From contig NC_081841.1 of assembly GCF_963259705.1 (NCBI RefSeq), positions 28,984,562 through 29,048,561 of the forward strand: a DNA stretch of 64,000 nucleotides. The letters run 5' to 3'. Below are positions 10,090-21,065 of this stretch, piece after piece; the stretch's first letter is position 1; each line of letters starts with the position of its first letter. Source of the stretch: Myotis daubentonii (taxonomy: Eukaryota; Chordata; Mammalia; Chiroptera; Vespertilionidae). Position numbers and translations under genes: made by a program. The notes beneath the pieces are model-generated. The model was not told where the DNA came from and did no database searches. It saw only the letters and a list, made by a program, of their open reading frames with translations.

Positions 10090-10372
10090 AAATCCAATTG
10101 TATTTATTTAAAGCACACAATGTGATGATTTGATACACATTGTAAAATGCTTATCAGATGAAGATAATTAACACATCCATCACCTCACATAGTTAACAAA
10201 ATTCTCTTTTCTTTTCTTTTCTTTTCTTTTCTTTTCTTTTCTTTTCTTTTCTTTTCTTTCTTTTCTTTCCTCCTCCACCTCCTCCTCCTCCTCCTCCTCC
10301 TCCTCCTCCTCCTCCTCCTCCTCCTCCTCCTCCTCCTCCTTCTCCTTCTTCTCTTGGTGGTAAGATGCTTAA
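10090..10372 (-). mobile_element. Old L1 3' fragment split by a microsatellite
   Basis: TTAACACATCCATCACCTCAC followed after the tract by TTGGTGGTAAGATGCTTAAG matches the antisense 3' region of old mammalian L1 (L1M-like) on both sides of the polypyrimidine tract. Short and diverged, so the subfamily is uncertain. Confidence 0.5.
10203..10345 (+). repeat. Polypyrimidine microsatellite (TTTTC)n then (CTC)n
   Basis: About 12 units of TTTTC run into about 24 units of CTC, a nearly uninterrupted pyrimidine strand of 140 bp. The minus strand is purine-only, which explains a poly-arginine/lysine open frame at 10185-10391 that is not a gene. Confidence 0.95.
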
Positions 10373-10720
10373 GATTGATGAGGTTACTCATGTGGCTGCA
10401 TTCAGATAAGATTTTTAGGAGTTTTCTGGGCTAGAACATCCAAGATAGCTCTTCATCCTCCAGGGTCTCTCCTCAATAATCTCGTCTCTAGGTTGAACTT
10501 TACACTTCTACTTGTATCACACTTGGCACTGTCTTATTGGCCGAAGCAAGTCACATGGTCAAGCCTGGAGTGGGAAAACTATATAAGCATGTGAATACTA
10601 TGAGACATGATGTTTTAAGGGCCAGAAATGAAATAGCTTGCTGCAAGGGGAGAAATTTAGATGTAGTTCTGCTTGAGTTGGCTTATCATTTGCATCTGAT
10701 CTCCTATCTTGAAATGTTGC
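10373..10720. other. Possible ancient repeat, family not assigned
   Basis: CTCATGTGGCTGCATTCAG, CTTATTGGCCGAAGCAAGTC and CACATGGTCAAGCCTGGAG, in this order, recall an old eutherian interspersed repeat, possibly LTR-type, but I cannot name it. There is no coding signal. Confidence 0.35.
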
Positions 10721-11090
10721 TTTCCTAGTAAGGATGGAAACAGTAATAAAGAAGATGGGTATATATTTATAAAAGAACTTAAAATATTTGGGGGCACATA
10801 TACATTTTGTGTATAAAGAAATTAATTACTCTAATTGGAATCACATATTATTTGAATAGCCAAGATTAGAACTGAGCGTTGAGCTAATATATTGGCTACT
10901 AAGATTAACACAATAGCTAAAATCATAGTGTAGTAAAACAAACACTTTGGGCTAAGGAAGAGAATTAGCTGCCATCAAGCTGTGAGCCTTTTAGGGTGTC
11001 ATTTAGGCTTCAACTTTTTACATATTAAAACTAATGCCTTGAACTAAATCACTTCTTAGCACTAGTCTAGCTCTTAAATTTGCCATATCC

Positions 11091-11823
11091 CTTGTGGAGA
11101 AAAAGGAACACTTGTGCACTGCTGGTGGGAATGCAGACTGGTGCAGCCACTATGGAAGACAGTATGGAGTTTCCTTAAAAAACTGAAGATGGAACTCCCA
11201 TTTGACCCTGTGATCCCACTTCTAGGAATATATCCCAAGAAACCAGAAACACCAATCAGAAAGGATATATGCACCCCTATGTTCATAGCAGCACAATTCA
11301 CCATAGCTAAGATCTGGAAACAGCCTAAGTGCCCATCAGTAGATGAATGGATTAGAAAACTGTGGTACATCTACACGATGGAATACTATGCTGCTGTAAA
11401 AAGGAAGGAACTCTTACCATTTGCAACGTCATGGATGGAACTGGAGAGCATTATGCTAAGTGAAATAAGCCAGTCAATAAAGGAAAAATACCACATGATC
11501 TCACTCATTCATGGACAATAGAGACCATTATAAACTTTTGAACAATAATAGATACAGAGGCAGAGCTGCCTCAAACAGATTGTCAAACTGCAGCGGGAAG
11601 GCCGGGGAGGGTTGGGGGGCAGGAGGTAGGGGGGTAAGAGATCAGCTAAAGGACTTGTATGCATGCATATAAGCATAACCAATGGACATAAGACACTGGG
11701 TGATAGGGGAGGCTAGGGGACTGTCTAGGGCGGGGGGATAAAATGGATACATATGTAATACCCTTTGTAATACTTTAAGCAATAAAAAAAAAATAAAGGT
11801 TTTTACTTAATAAATTAAAAAAA
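11091..11823 (+). mobile_element. Young 5'-truncated L1 with 15-bp TSD
   Basis: The last part of ORF2 plus the whole 3' UTR and an A-rich tail (AATAAAAAAAAAATAAAGG) are flanked by AAATTTGCCATATCC at 11076-11090 and 11824-11838. The perfect 15-bp duplication and the open ORF2 end point to a fairly recent target-primed insertion of 733 bp. The 3' UTR block GGATACATATGTAATACCC recurs in the other young L1 pieces of the window. Confidence 0.92.
11114..11521 (+). pseudogene. L1 ORF2p C-terminal fragment
   Basis: A 135-codon open frame to the natural stop encodes the C-terminal end of L1 ORF2p. It contains the conserved pieces [51 protein letters not shown] and MEYYAAVKRKELLPFATSW. The endonuclease and reverse-transcriptase domains were lost by 5' truncation on insertion, so this is a dead fragment. 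The lack of stops within it supports recent insertion. Confidence 0.9.
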
Positions 11824-11838
11824 AAATTTGCCATATCC

Positions 11839-13333
11839 TTAAAAATTCTTTAAGTAGCATTAGAAACATGCAAAAAACAAATGTAATTCAAATCCCCTGA
11901 GCAATCAGCCAACTATGCTGGGGATTGTGATGGATACATAAACACTGATTTGTGGATATTAAGATTCTAAATCAACCAATGGGGTCCTTGCAGCTACCTA
12001 TAAAATCTCAGTCACAACAGAAAACATGGTCAGAGGGTACTCCATGGTCTATGTTCTCTTGGATATGACCAGATAGTATCATAATTAGGACTCAATAATA
12101 GACAAGGCCCCTATGTAAGGCCTAGAGGATATACTGTATACGGTAAATCTGCAAATATTATTATTAAGGAAAAAGAGAGGTTACACTATCTAAAGCGGCA
12201 GGCAGTAAGGAGTGCTTGGTTATCTCTGGTCATCAGAGCTACAGTACCAGAGATGTTTCTTACTTTATAATTCTTCCAGGCTTTCTGCCCTTTCAACTTG
12301 ATGAAGTAGCTTAAGTAACTGAATATGTAGAACCCCTCCGACATCCCCCTTCTGCTCTGTTAGTACCTTTTTCTTTATAATCATTTGGCTTCCATTTCTT
12401 TTTATTCTTCTTGCAAACACATCTCCGTAAGCCTTCAGCAACCTAAGACATTATCTTGTGTCTGAAGACCAACTGTTATTTGCATGGCAGGATTTTTGTC
12501 AAACCCACAAATTGTTTTTTATTGCTCCTGTCGTCACTTATTTTCTTGCTCTTGGATATTGCTGTGTTTATTTTATACCATTTCACATTATGTATATGGA
12601 ATCTCCAAATAAATTAGTTCATAAACTAGTTCATTTCCTCCCTTTACTTATATCCTATGTCCCTCCCACAAATTGGTCCATCCATTTGAGGGGGGGAAAG
12701 TTCTATATGGCCTATGGACTTCATGGAGTACTGAAACATCCTCTGGACTCAAACTGGAATTCCCATTCAGGAATTACTTTCTGCCTTGGGTCACTGGCCC
12801 TTTAAGTAAGTTTTCTGTGACTTGAGCTGAGCTGAGCTCCCTTTCACCCTGAGTCCTCCACCTCTTAACCATAACAAAGTTAATCTTACAGAGAACTGAA
12901 TACTACACAGAGCTGGCAGACAGAACTTTCTAGGACGATATAAATGTTCTCTCTGCAGTCCAATAGTTTATCCACTTGTGGCTATATAGCATTTGAACTA
13001 TATTTAATATGGTAAAGAAAGTGAATGTTTAACTTTTAATTAATTTAAATGCAGTGGCAGACAGTTATTTTCTTGATTATTCTACACTTAGGGTATTTCT
13101 TACACTTGGGTTACCCATCATTATTCCCTCAATCATGAAAATCCTATCTATTTTGACAAGTCTAGATCTAGATTTCTCTTCTACGGAGCATCTTCCTGAC
13201 ATTGAGTCCGTACTGATCTCCCCCTTCTTGTAACATGAGTTGTGCCACCGCGCTGGCAATTATTGTACACGGTTATGTGTTCTAATCCAGCTGCTTTGCA
13301 AAGGTGTGTTTTTCTCCACAATCAAACAGAAAA
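11839..13333. other. Unique stretch, no gene assigned
   Basis: No interspersed element is recognised in about 1.5 kb. The 12458-12805 plus frame (115 codons) is leucine/tyrosine-rich and has no family I know. It looks like a chance frame. Confidence 0.4.
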
Positions 13334-13442
13334 CTCTTTGAGGTCAGAAACTGTGTCTAACATTTCTTTTGCATGCCTCTCGGCAAGATAGCATATGCTG
13401 GGCACCTGGTTGCTGCTCGCTAAGTATTTATTGCATGGGTCA
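13334..13442 (+). mobile_element. L2 3' end fragment
   Basis: CTTTGAGGTCAGAAACTGTG, then CTGGGCACCTGGTTGCT and TAAGTATTTATTGCATGGG correspond to the L2 3' terminal block in sense orientation. Diverged and short. Confidence 0.55.
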
Positions 13443-14611
13443 ATATAGTAGGTTACATCAGGGAGCAGGGTGACTGAGCAGATGGTACCCTATTGGCAAA
13501 AGCCACACTATTTCCTCCTAGAAGTGATGGCGTATTTTGATAGTCCTTTTATGTGGCCCCAGAAAAGTCTCTGGGAACCACAATATACAGTTAGAGAGCC
13601 TGGCAAGATGAGAACCAATTTCTTGGCAACTGCAGTGTCCAGTTCAGCAATATTGAACTGATTTCTTCCCAATAAAAAATACACCTAAGCCGATGGATTG
13701 CAGGAGTGAAATTCTAAGATTTCTCTCATGTGTGTAGAAAGCCACATGGTGGCTCCCACCACTAGTGATTTCAGACCTGTGTAATAGTTCTGTTTTCACT
13801 TTTTACAACTTCTTGAAATTGTGGGCTATGTTATTTGTATAGTGTGTCTATTCAAACTGTCAGTGTGAAGACTCAGCTCTGAACTTTCTAGACCAGAGTG
13901 GGACAAGAAAACAAAAAGATAAAGCAAATGACAGAAACAATGCAACACAGTGCTAATGATTTTAAATCACTGTGACACAACATTCCTGGATATCATGTGA
14001 AATTATTGATAAGTTTGAAAAGATATACCATATTGAAGTAACAATAGCGTAACAGTAATATTTTTGAAAATAGTCAACAATGTTCAGGATCTGTTTATAT
14101 ATAGCATGCATTTTAGATGTAACAGCCAGGAAAGCCTTATTATTATAAACTTCACTGGAAGATCTCTGAGGTCCCTTCCAGCTTTAAAATGCTGAATATA
14201 ATTCAGAATTTATGATAATTTGAACTAGGCTTGGCTGAAATTTACTTTTGTATGATCTATGAAGCAAGGATTTGCTAATAGTGTAAACAAGGTTGCTTGA
14301 GGCTTTTAACCAAGCTGTTCTTAAGGATTTTAACACATTGTGTGATGCAAATGGGTCTAACTAATTCCAGAATGATACCCACCTATTTATGAAAGCAGGC
14401 AATGAAGCCTGTTACTTAGAAATGGCGTTTACTAGCAGCCACATTTACAGGGTGAATTTGAAAGTAATGGATCTGCATTTCTTATTAGAGTCTATAGTTT
14501 TTGGTGGATTTTGTTTTGTTGGTGTTTTTTGTTGTTGTTAATTCAGATTGTTTTTCTTTAAGGCTAGAATATATCAATGAGGTTTTTCTGTGATTAGAAA
14601 TAACTATTTCA
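13443..14611. other. Unique stretch
   Basis: No repeat, exon or RNA gene recognised. Confidence 0.4.
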
Positions 14612-14803
14612 CCCAGCTGATGTGACTCAGTGGTTGAGTGTTCATCCAGGAACAAAGAGGCCATGGTTTGATTCCTGGTCAGGGCATATGGCAGGGTTTT
14701 AGGTTTGATCCCAAGTATGAGGCATGCTGTTTGTCTCTCATAGATGTTCCTATCTTTTTACCCATCTCTTTTATTCTCTCTCTAAAAAAAGAAATCAATA
14801 AAA
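14612..14803 (+). mobile_element. Ves SINE
   Basis: CCCAGCTGATGTGACTCAGTG, the B-box-like GGTTTGATTCCTGGTC, then a TC-rich segment and AATCAATAAAAACT tail. The head is tRNA-derived. Diverged relative to the copy at 46787. Confidence 0.85.
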
Positions 14804-15943
14804 ACTTTAATTTTTTAAAAAAGTGAAAGAAGTCTTTATAAAAAAGACTAGTTCAAATACAATGGTCTATTTCAGTGGTTTATTTTCCCTCTTACTTACT
14901 ATATCTGCTTTATCACTTTGAAAATATATTTATTAGGCATTGCTGTTATCTTACTGCCAACCCAAATGAGATTGGGCTTTTATGGCAACCTAATTACTCT
15001 TTGAGAAATATTTAAAAACCAAGATTTCCCTATGTTTAGCTCTAATTCTGATATTTGTTTATAAGTCTTCAAAATACACATAATTAATGTTAAAACTGTA
15101 AGGGTTTGTTTTTCTTGATGTTAAAATAATTTTCCATGTATGTAAAGGCTAAGAAAAATTCTGCACAGTACCGTGGAACCAAAAATTTACTCTAGGCAAC
15201 AGGGTTTGCCAATTTATTTCCCTTAAAAGCAGCAAAAATTCTAATCAAAACAGCATGGTATTGACATAAAAACAGACACATAGGTCAATGGAACAGAACA
15301 GAGAGCCCAAAAATAAGCCCACACCTATATGATCATTTGCTTTATGACAAAGGAGGCAAGAACATTCGGTGGGGGTAAAGAAAGTATATCCAATCAATGG
15401 TGTTGAGAAAATTGGACAAATACTTGTGAAATATAACACTAGAAAACATTTTTACACCATAAACAAGAATATGCTCAAAATGGAATAATGACTTAAATGT
15501 AAGACTTGAAACCATAGAACCCCTAGAAGCAAACATGGACCGTAAAATCTCTGTCATTTCTTCTAGCAATAATTTTTTCTGATATATCTCCTCAGGCAAG
15601 ATAAACACACACACAAACAAATGAGACTACATCAAGCTAAAAAGTTTTGCACAGCAAAGGAAACTATCCACAAAATGAAAAGAGAACCTACTGAATGGGA
15701 GAAGATTATTTGCTAATAATACACCCCATAAGGGCTTAATATCCAAAATTTATAAAGAACTCATACAACTCAACACTGAAAGATAAAACAATCCAATTAA
15801 AAAATGAGCAAAGGGCCTGAATAGAAACTTCTACAAAGAGGACATACAGTGGCCAATAGACATATGAAAAGATGCTCAATGCCACTAATCATCAGAGAAA
15901 TGCAAATTAAAACCACAATGAGATATCACTCACACCTGTCATA

Positions 15944-16126
15944 ATGGCCATGATCAATAAACCAACAAATGACAAGTGTTTGGCGAGGATGTGTAGAAAA
16001 GGGAACCCTTGTGCATTGTTGGTGCAGCCACTGTGGAAAACCATAGAGAGGGTCCTCAAAACATTAAAAATGGAACTGCCCTATGACCTAGCAATTCCAC
16101 TTCTGGGTATATATCCAAAGAAATAA
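15944..16126 (+). pseudogene. L1 ORF2p fragment, degraded
   Basis: A 60-codon remnant of the ORF2p C-terminal region ([20 protein letters not shown], then [10 protein letters not shown]), collinear with the frame at 11114. A stop follows immediately, and the rest of ORF2 is broken. No function is expected. Confidence 0.75.
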
Positions 16127-16235
16127 AAAAATGCTAATTTGAAAAAAAATATATGCACCTCTATGTTCATTGCAGAACTATTTACAATAGCCAAGATATG
16201 AAAGCAATCTAAGTGCCCAACAAAAGATGGGTGGA

Positions 16236-16453
16236 GCCCTGGCCAGGTGGCTCAGTTGATTGGTGTGTCCTCCAGTACACCAAAAGGTTGTGGGTTCAAT
16301 TCCTGGTCAGGGCACATACCTACAGTGCAAGTTTGAGCCCTGGTCAGGGCAGAGTGCATATGGCAGGCAACTGATAATTGTTTCTCTCTCACATCAATGA
16401 TTCTCTCTCTCCCTTCCTCTCTCTCTCAAATTGATTTAAAAAGAAAAGAAAAG
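16236..16453 (+). mobile_element. Ves SINE nested in L1
   Basis: A full-length copy from GCCCTGGCCAGGTGGCTCAG through the B-box-like GGTTCAATTCCTGG, a TC-rich stretch and an A-rich tail. The direct repeats GATGGGTGGA (16226-16235) and GATGAGTGGA (16454-16463) are its target-site duplication with one mismatch. It is younger than the host L1. Confidence 0.92.
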
Positions 16454-16994
16454 GATGAGTGGATGAAAAAAGTAGTGATACATGTATGATGGAATATTAC
16501 TTGGTCATTAAAAGAATGAAATTTTACCATTTGCTACTGCATGGATGGACCTAGAGGATATTATGCTACGAAAAATAAATGAGACAGAAAAAGACAAATA
16601 CCATATGATTTCCCTTATATGTGGAACCTAAAGAGCAACATAAATGAACAAACAAAACCGAAATAGACTCATAGATACGGAGATAAGACTGATGGTTGCT
16701 AGAGGGGAGGGAGCTTAATGGAGCTAGGTGGAAAAAGTAAAGGGATTAAAAAGTACAAATTTATAGTCACAATATAGTTACAGAGATGCAAAATATAGCA
16801 TAAGGAATACAGTCAATAATGTTGTAATAACTATGTATGGTGCCAGGGGAGTGCTAGAAATGCCACTTTGTAAAGCATATCATTACCTAACCACTTTGGT
16901 GTATAACTAAAACTAATATAAAATAACACTGAATGTAAACTGCAATTGAAAATAAAAAAAATGATAATAAGGAATAAAAAACAGCAAAAATTCT

Positions 16995-17596
16995 TCTGAA
17001 GATCTGTACTAATACATATGCTATATTTTACAAAAATGAAAAACCAAGAATATCTACTTTGTAAATCTCATATACAGTTTAGAGTAATAATTTGAAAATC
17101 ATTGAATTGAAAACAAGATGTAAAAAGTATTTGACATCACTTTCTACAACTAAAATATGAAATCAGTTCCACCAGAAGATGTTTCCATAACAATGCCTAT
17201 GATCTCCCTCAGCAAGCATATTTCCTAAATACCATACATAGAAATAGAAATAAATACACATATATTTACATCATGTAGGACAGTGATATTTTATAGCACC
17301 ATTGGCTAGATTCTAAAGGCCATGTTTCTACTAATGAAGAACAATGCCTATGAAAATATCAGACATATGATGCAGTTTAAAACTACTATTTCTATAGTGC
17401 TTTAAACAGTTTAAAACATTTTAAGCAAATATTATTGTAATTTTTAGTAACATAACATTCAAAAAATATCACTTGCCCTGGCTTAAGTTTTCTGTTTACA
17501 TTACCTTACTTTACCTTCATAAGAACTTCCTAGTTCATTTAAAAACAAAAGTTCTGATTGACCTGAATTTGCTTTCACTTTGTTTATTGTAAAGCA
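16995..17596. other. AT-rich unique stretch
   Basis: Nothing recognised. Confidence 0.4.
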
Positions 17597-17672
17597 GGGG
17601 TTGGCTATCTATAGCCTGCAGGCCAAATTCTACCTGCCACCTGTTTTTGTAAATAAAGTTTTATTGGTAAAT
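17597..17672 (+). mobile_element. Truncated hAT-Charlie-type element
   Basis: It begins CAGGGGTTGGCTATCTA, then CTGCAGGCCAAATTCTACC and GTTTTTGTAAATAAAGTTTT, matching the left end of a common mammalian non-autonomous hAT family. The right two thirds are missing, so no terminal inverted repeat partner or 8-bp TSD can be shown. Confidence 0.6.
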
Positions 17673-17679
17673 AAAAAAA

Positions 17680-17870
17680 AAGAACCTGTGAAGTAGGAGC
17701 TAGATCATGTTCATTTAATGCATAGGAAAACTGAGGCCTTGAGGAAGAGAAGAACTTGCACAAGAGAGCCCACCAGTACTGGTATGCGGCAGAGGAAGCA
17801 CTTGCATGGACATCTATTTGACCCTAAAACCTTTATTCTTACCCTTCAAGTTATTGTCTTTCTGAGCAGA
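17680..17870 (-). mobile_element. MIR SINE
   Basis: Read on the plus strand as reverse complement of MIR: GGAAAACTGAGGCCTTGAGG, ACTTGCACAAGAG and GTATGCGGCAGAGGAAGC. This is the conserved core of the old mammalian MIR. Diverged. Confidence 0.65.
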
Positions 17871-18419
17871 TGTACTTTTAATTTATTTTTCTCATGATGT
17901 CACTTGCACTCATTATATTAAAACCTTCTTCTCTCCATACAGAAAATATGAATAGGCCACTAATGTTGCTGAACAATGCAACATATTTTTGGAAAGGTAT
18001 GGAATTATTATATTGGAACAGTTGAAGAAGCTAGTTCAACACTTTAGATGTTTTAAATAGTGGCCTAACAGTATTTGAATACAGTTGTTGAGAGATTATT
18101 TTGCTCAGCAATCCAAATTGGTGTCTTTTGTAATTTGATCTGGTTTCATCAGTTTTCTGATGTTAAATTCTTCACCTGAAATTGTTTATACCAATGACAC
18201 GACTTATTGCATCTCATTCAATTCAGGACTTCTCTTTCCCTTTGGTTGGTTGGGAAGGGTAAGTTGGTAAGTTTTGCTTCTTCTTCTTCTTTCTTTTTTT
18301 TTTTCCAAATAGAAAGCTATTTATTGTTGGTAATTCAAGTAATAAAATAATAATTATCTAGGAAGAATTTAAAATAAGAACTCTGCTAGATCATTAATTC
18401 TTTTTGTATTTTTAAATTT
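17871..18419. other. AT-rich unique stretch
   Basis: Contains a short pyrimidine run (18281-18305). Otherwise nothing recognised. Confidence 0.4.
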
Positions 18420-18606
18420 TATTTTATATTACTTTTTTATTGTTTAAAGTATTACATATAGTATTACACATGTCTCCTTTTTTCCTCATTGACCTCCCCC
18501 CGGCCACCCCTATCCCCCAGCATATGCCTTCAACCCCCTAGTGTCTGTGTCCATTGGTTATCCTTATATGCATACATACAAGTCTTTTGGTTGATCTCTT
18601 ACCCCG

Positions 18607-18653
<47 letters not shown>

Positions 18654-18797
18654 ACCCACCCCTGCCTTCCTCTCAGTATCTACTTTTGTTCATCAGTTTA
18701 TGATGTTCATTATATTCCACAAATGAGTAGGATCATGTGATATTTATTTTTCTCTGACTGGCTTATTTCACTTAGCATAATGATCTCCAGCATATAG
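18420..18797 (-). mobile_element. L1 3' end, antisense
   Basis: From the poly-T side: TTTTTATTGTTTAAAGTATTAC, then reverse-complement 3' UTR blocks (CCATTGGTTATCCTTATATG, CATACAAGTCTTTTGGTTG) and the ORF2 end (CTTATTTCACTTAGCATAATG). Truncated at its 5' side near 18797. A CA microsatellite lies in the 3' UTR. Confidence 0.85.
18608..18652 (+). repeat. (CA)n microsatellite
   Basis: About 22 uninterrupted CA dinucleotides inside the antisense L1 3' UTR. Likely length-polymorphic. Confidence 0.97.
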
Positions 18798-19036
18798 GAA
18801 ATGTAATGATGTAAAAAATATCATTTGTTGAAGAAATATTGGTTTCTAGAGATTCTCAATACATGAGGCTGAAAATTTGTGACCTCTAAATCATTTTCTG
18901 GTTCATCTTTCTCTTTTTGTTCTCTAAAATGAGCATTGCTCCAGATTTTGCAGTATCACCAAAATGCTATATAATAAAAGGCTAATATGCAAATCGACCA
19001 AACAGCAAAATGACCGGTCACTATGATGCGCACTGA

Positions 19037-19050
19037 CCACCAGGGGGCAG
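19037..19050 (+). promoter_or_regulatory. CTCF-core-like motif in Helitron
   Basis: CCACCAGGGGGCAG, identical to the copies at 4607 and 55648. Confidence 0.55.
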
Positions 19051-19066
19051 ATGCTCAATGCAGGAG

Positions 19067-19080
19067 CTGCTCCCTGGTGG
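19067..19080 (-). promoter_or_regulatory. CTCF-core-like motif, inverted partner
   Basis: CTGCTCCCTGGTGG on the plus strand is the reverse-complement partner of 19037-19050 with one mismatch. The pair is convergent and 16 bp apart. Confidence 0.5.
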
Positions 19081-19411
19081 TCAGTGTGCTCCCACAGTGG
19101 GAGCGCTGCTCAGCCAGAAGCCCTGAGCCAGGCTCATGGCTTGCGAGCACAGCAGAGGTGGTGGGAGCCTATCCTGCCTCCACAGCAGTTGGACATCCCC
19201 AGAGAGCTCCCCGACTGCAAGAGGGTGCAGATTGGGCTGAGGGAACCCCCAAGTGCATGGATTTTGTGCACCAGGTCTCTAGTGTATAAATAAGAACTCA
19301 ACTCAAAGCAAGATATTTTGATGTTAACATTTTAATTCTAATGAAATTTTGCTTTGGTGGTCCTTAATAAGTGAACATGTTGGACATAGCAGAAAATAAA
19401 ATAGAGAAAGG

Positions 19412-19600
19412 ATATAACTACACAATTGAATACTATGCCGCTATCAAAAAGAAGGAACTTTTAACATTTGCAACAACATAGATGGAACTGGAGAACATTA
19501 TGCTAAGTGAAATAAGCCAGTTGGAGAAATATAAATATTACATGATCTCACTCATATGTGGGATATAATGATCAATATAATTTGATGAATAAGAATAGCT
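19412..19600 (+). mobile_element. L1 ORF2-end fragment, sense
   Basis: CTACACAATTGAATACTATG, GATGGAACTGGAGAACATT and CATGATCTCACTCATATGTG are the end of ORF2 and the start of the 3' UTR. It is immediately followed by antisense L1 3'-end sequence, part of a rearranged L1 cluster. Confidence 0.8.
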
Positions 19601-19622
19601 AGAAACATTTTATTTTATTTTA

Positions 19623-19681
19623 TTGTTTAAAGTATTACAAATAGTGGTATATATGTCTCCTATTTGTAATACTTTAAACAA
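19623..19681. repeat. Perfect 22-bp inverted repeat, 15-nt spacer
   Basis: 19623-19644 and 19660-19681 are exact reverse complements of 22 bases. Both arms are the terminal L1 3' UTR sequence (TTTAAAGTATTACAAATAG and its complement). The hairpin lies at the junction between an antisense L1 3' end and an antisense ORF2 segment. Confidence 0.95.
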
Positions 19682-19703
19682 TTGTGTAGATGTACCACAA
19701 TTT

Positions 19704-20057
19704 TTAAATCCACTCATCTGCTGATGGGCACTTAGGCTGTTTCCAAATCTTAGGTATGGTAAATTGTGCTGCTATGAACATAGGGGTGCATATATCCTTT
19801 CTAATTGGTGTTTCTGGTTTCTTGGGATATAGTCCTTGGAGTGGGATTACTGGGTCAAATGGGAGTTCCATTGTTAACTTTTTGAGGAAACCCCATACTG
19901 TCTTCCACCGTGGCTGCACCAGTCTGCATTCCCACCAGCAGTGCATGAGGGTTCCTTTTTCTCCACATCCTTGCCAGCACTTGTTGTTTGTTGATTTGTT
20001 GATGATAGCCATTCTGACAGGTGTGAGATGATATCTTATTGTTGTTTTGATTTGCAT
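19704..20057 (-). pseudogene. L1 ORF2p C-terminal fragment
   Basis: A 117-codon frame with [37 protein letters not shown] and [20 protein letters not shown], homologous residue for residue to the frame at 11114-11521. It ends at the rearrangement junction after ADEWI, so the natural C-terminus is missing. A frameshift separates it from the upstream frame. Confidence 0.88.
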
Positions 20058-20108
20058 CTCTCAGATGATTAGTGACTTTGAGCATTTTTTCATATGTCTC
20101 TTGGCTTT

Positions 20109-20789
20109 CTATATGTCCTCTTTCAAAAAGTGTCTATTTAGGTCCTTTGACCATTTTTTGATTGGATCGTTTATCTTCCTTTTGTTAAGTTGTATGAGTT
20201 CTCTATAGATTTTGGAGATTAAGCCTTTATCAGAAATATCATTGGCAAATATGTTCTCCCATGCAGTGGGCTTTCTTGTTGTTTTGTTGATGGTTTCTTT
20301 TGCTGTGAAGAAGTTTTTTATTTTGATTTGGTCCCATTTGTTTATTTTTTCCTTAGTCTCCATTGCCCTAGGAACTGTGTCTGTAAAGATACTGCTGTGG
20401 CATATGTCTGCTATTTTGCTGCCTATGGAGTCTTGTAGAATTTTTATGGTTTCCTGTCTTACATTCAAGTCCTTTAGCCATCTTGAGTTTGTTTTTGTGT
20501 GTGGTGTAAGTTGATGATCTAGTTTCATTTTTTTGCATGTATCTGTCCAAATTTCCCAGCACCATTTATTAAAGAGACTGTTTTGACTCCATTGTACACT
20601 CTTGCCTTCTTTGTCAAATAGTAATTGAGCATAATGGCTTGGGTTGATTTCTGGGTTCTCTGTTCTGTTCCATTGGTCTATATGTCTGTTCTTGTGCCAG
20701 TACCAGGCAGTTTTGAGAACCGTGGATTGGTAATATAGCTTGATACCTGGTATTGTGATCCCTCCAACTTTGTTCTTCTTTCTAAGCAT
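20109..20789 (-). pseudogene. L1 ORF2p fragment, 226 open codons
   Basis: The longest clearly protein-derived frame in the window. Its beginning, [19 protein letters not shown], and the segment [16 protein letters not shown] belong to the region after the reverse-transcriptase fingers and palm of L1 ORF2p. [19 protein letters not shown] and [22 protein letters not shown] are conserved further on. The catalytic FADD motif lies upstream of the retained part. It is isolated from the rest of ORF2 by frameshifts and truncation, so it is non-functional but recently intact. Confidence 0.9.
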
Positions 20790-20821
20790 TGCTGTGGCTA
20801 TTTGGGGTATTTTTTTTTTTT

Positions 20822-21065
20822 TTATTCCAGATGAATTTTTGGAGTTTGTTCTAGATCTTTGAAATATGCCATTGGTCTTTTAATGGGGATTGCATTGAAT
20901 CTGTAGATTGCTTTGGGCAGTATGTACATTTTAATGTTGATCCTACTAACCCATGAACATGGTATGTTCTTCCATTTGTTTATGTCTTCCTCTATCTCTT
21001 TTTTTAATGTCCTGGAGTTTTCCGAGTACAGGTCTTTTACGTCCTTAGTTAAGTTTATTCTTAGG
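20822..21065 (-). pseudogene. L1 ORF2p fragment cut by an LTR
   Basis: The minus-strand frame contains [39 protein letters not shown] and [15 protein letters not shown], the ORF2p segment just N-terminal to the frame at 20109-20789. It is cut at 21065 by the LTR insertion. The open frame that continues into the LTR is a chance extension. Confidence 0.85.

Larger units (their letters stand above)
15243..16981 (+). mobile_element. L1, 5'-truncated, with nested SINE
   Basis: The L1 covers the second half of ORF2 and the 3' UTR with an A-rich tail ending near 16981. CAGCAAAAATTCT at 15230-15242 and 16982-16994 form a 13-bp target-site duplication. ORF2 landmarks include AATGGAACAGAACAGAGAGC, AAAGGAGGCAAGAACATTC, GAAATGCAAATTAAAACC and TTCCACTTCTGGGTATATAT. 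Many stops and frameshifts make it non-coding. It is an older subfamily than the copy at 11091, and a Ves SINE sits in it at 16236-16453. Confidence 0.9.
18965..19282 (+). mobile_element. Non-autonomous HeliBat-type Helitron
   Basis: 5' end near 18965 (CTATATAATAAAAGGCTAATATGC-like, first base pair diverged to TG). 3' end GTGCACCAGGTCTCTAG with CTAG at 19279-19282 followed by T. Length 318 bp, no coding. It carries two inverted CTCF-core-like sequences. It is related to the right unit of composite copy C at 28781-29246. Confidence 0.87.

Noticed and set aside
10185..10391. Minus-strand frame with a poly-arginine/lysine stretch
   Set aside because: A direct translation of the purine strand of a microsatellite.
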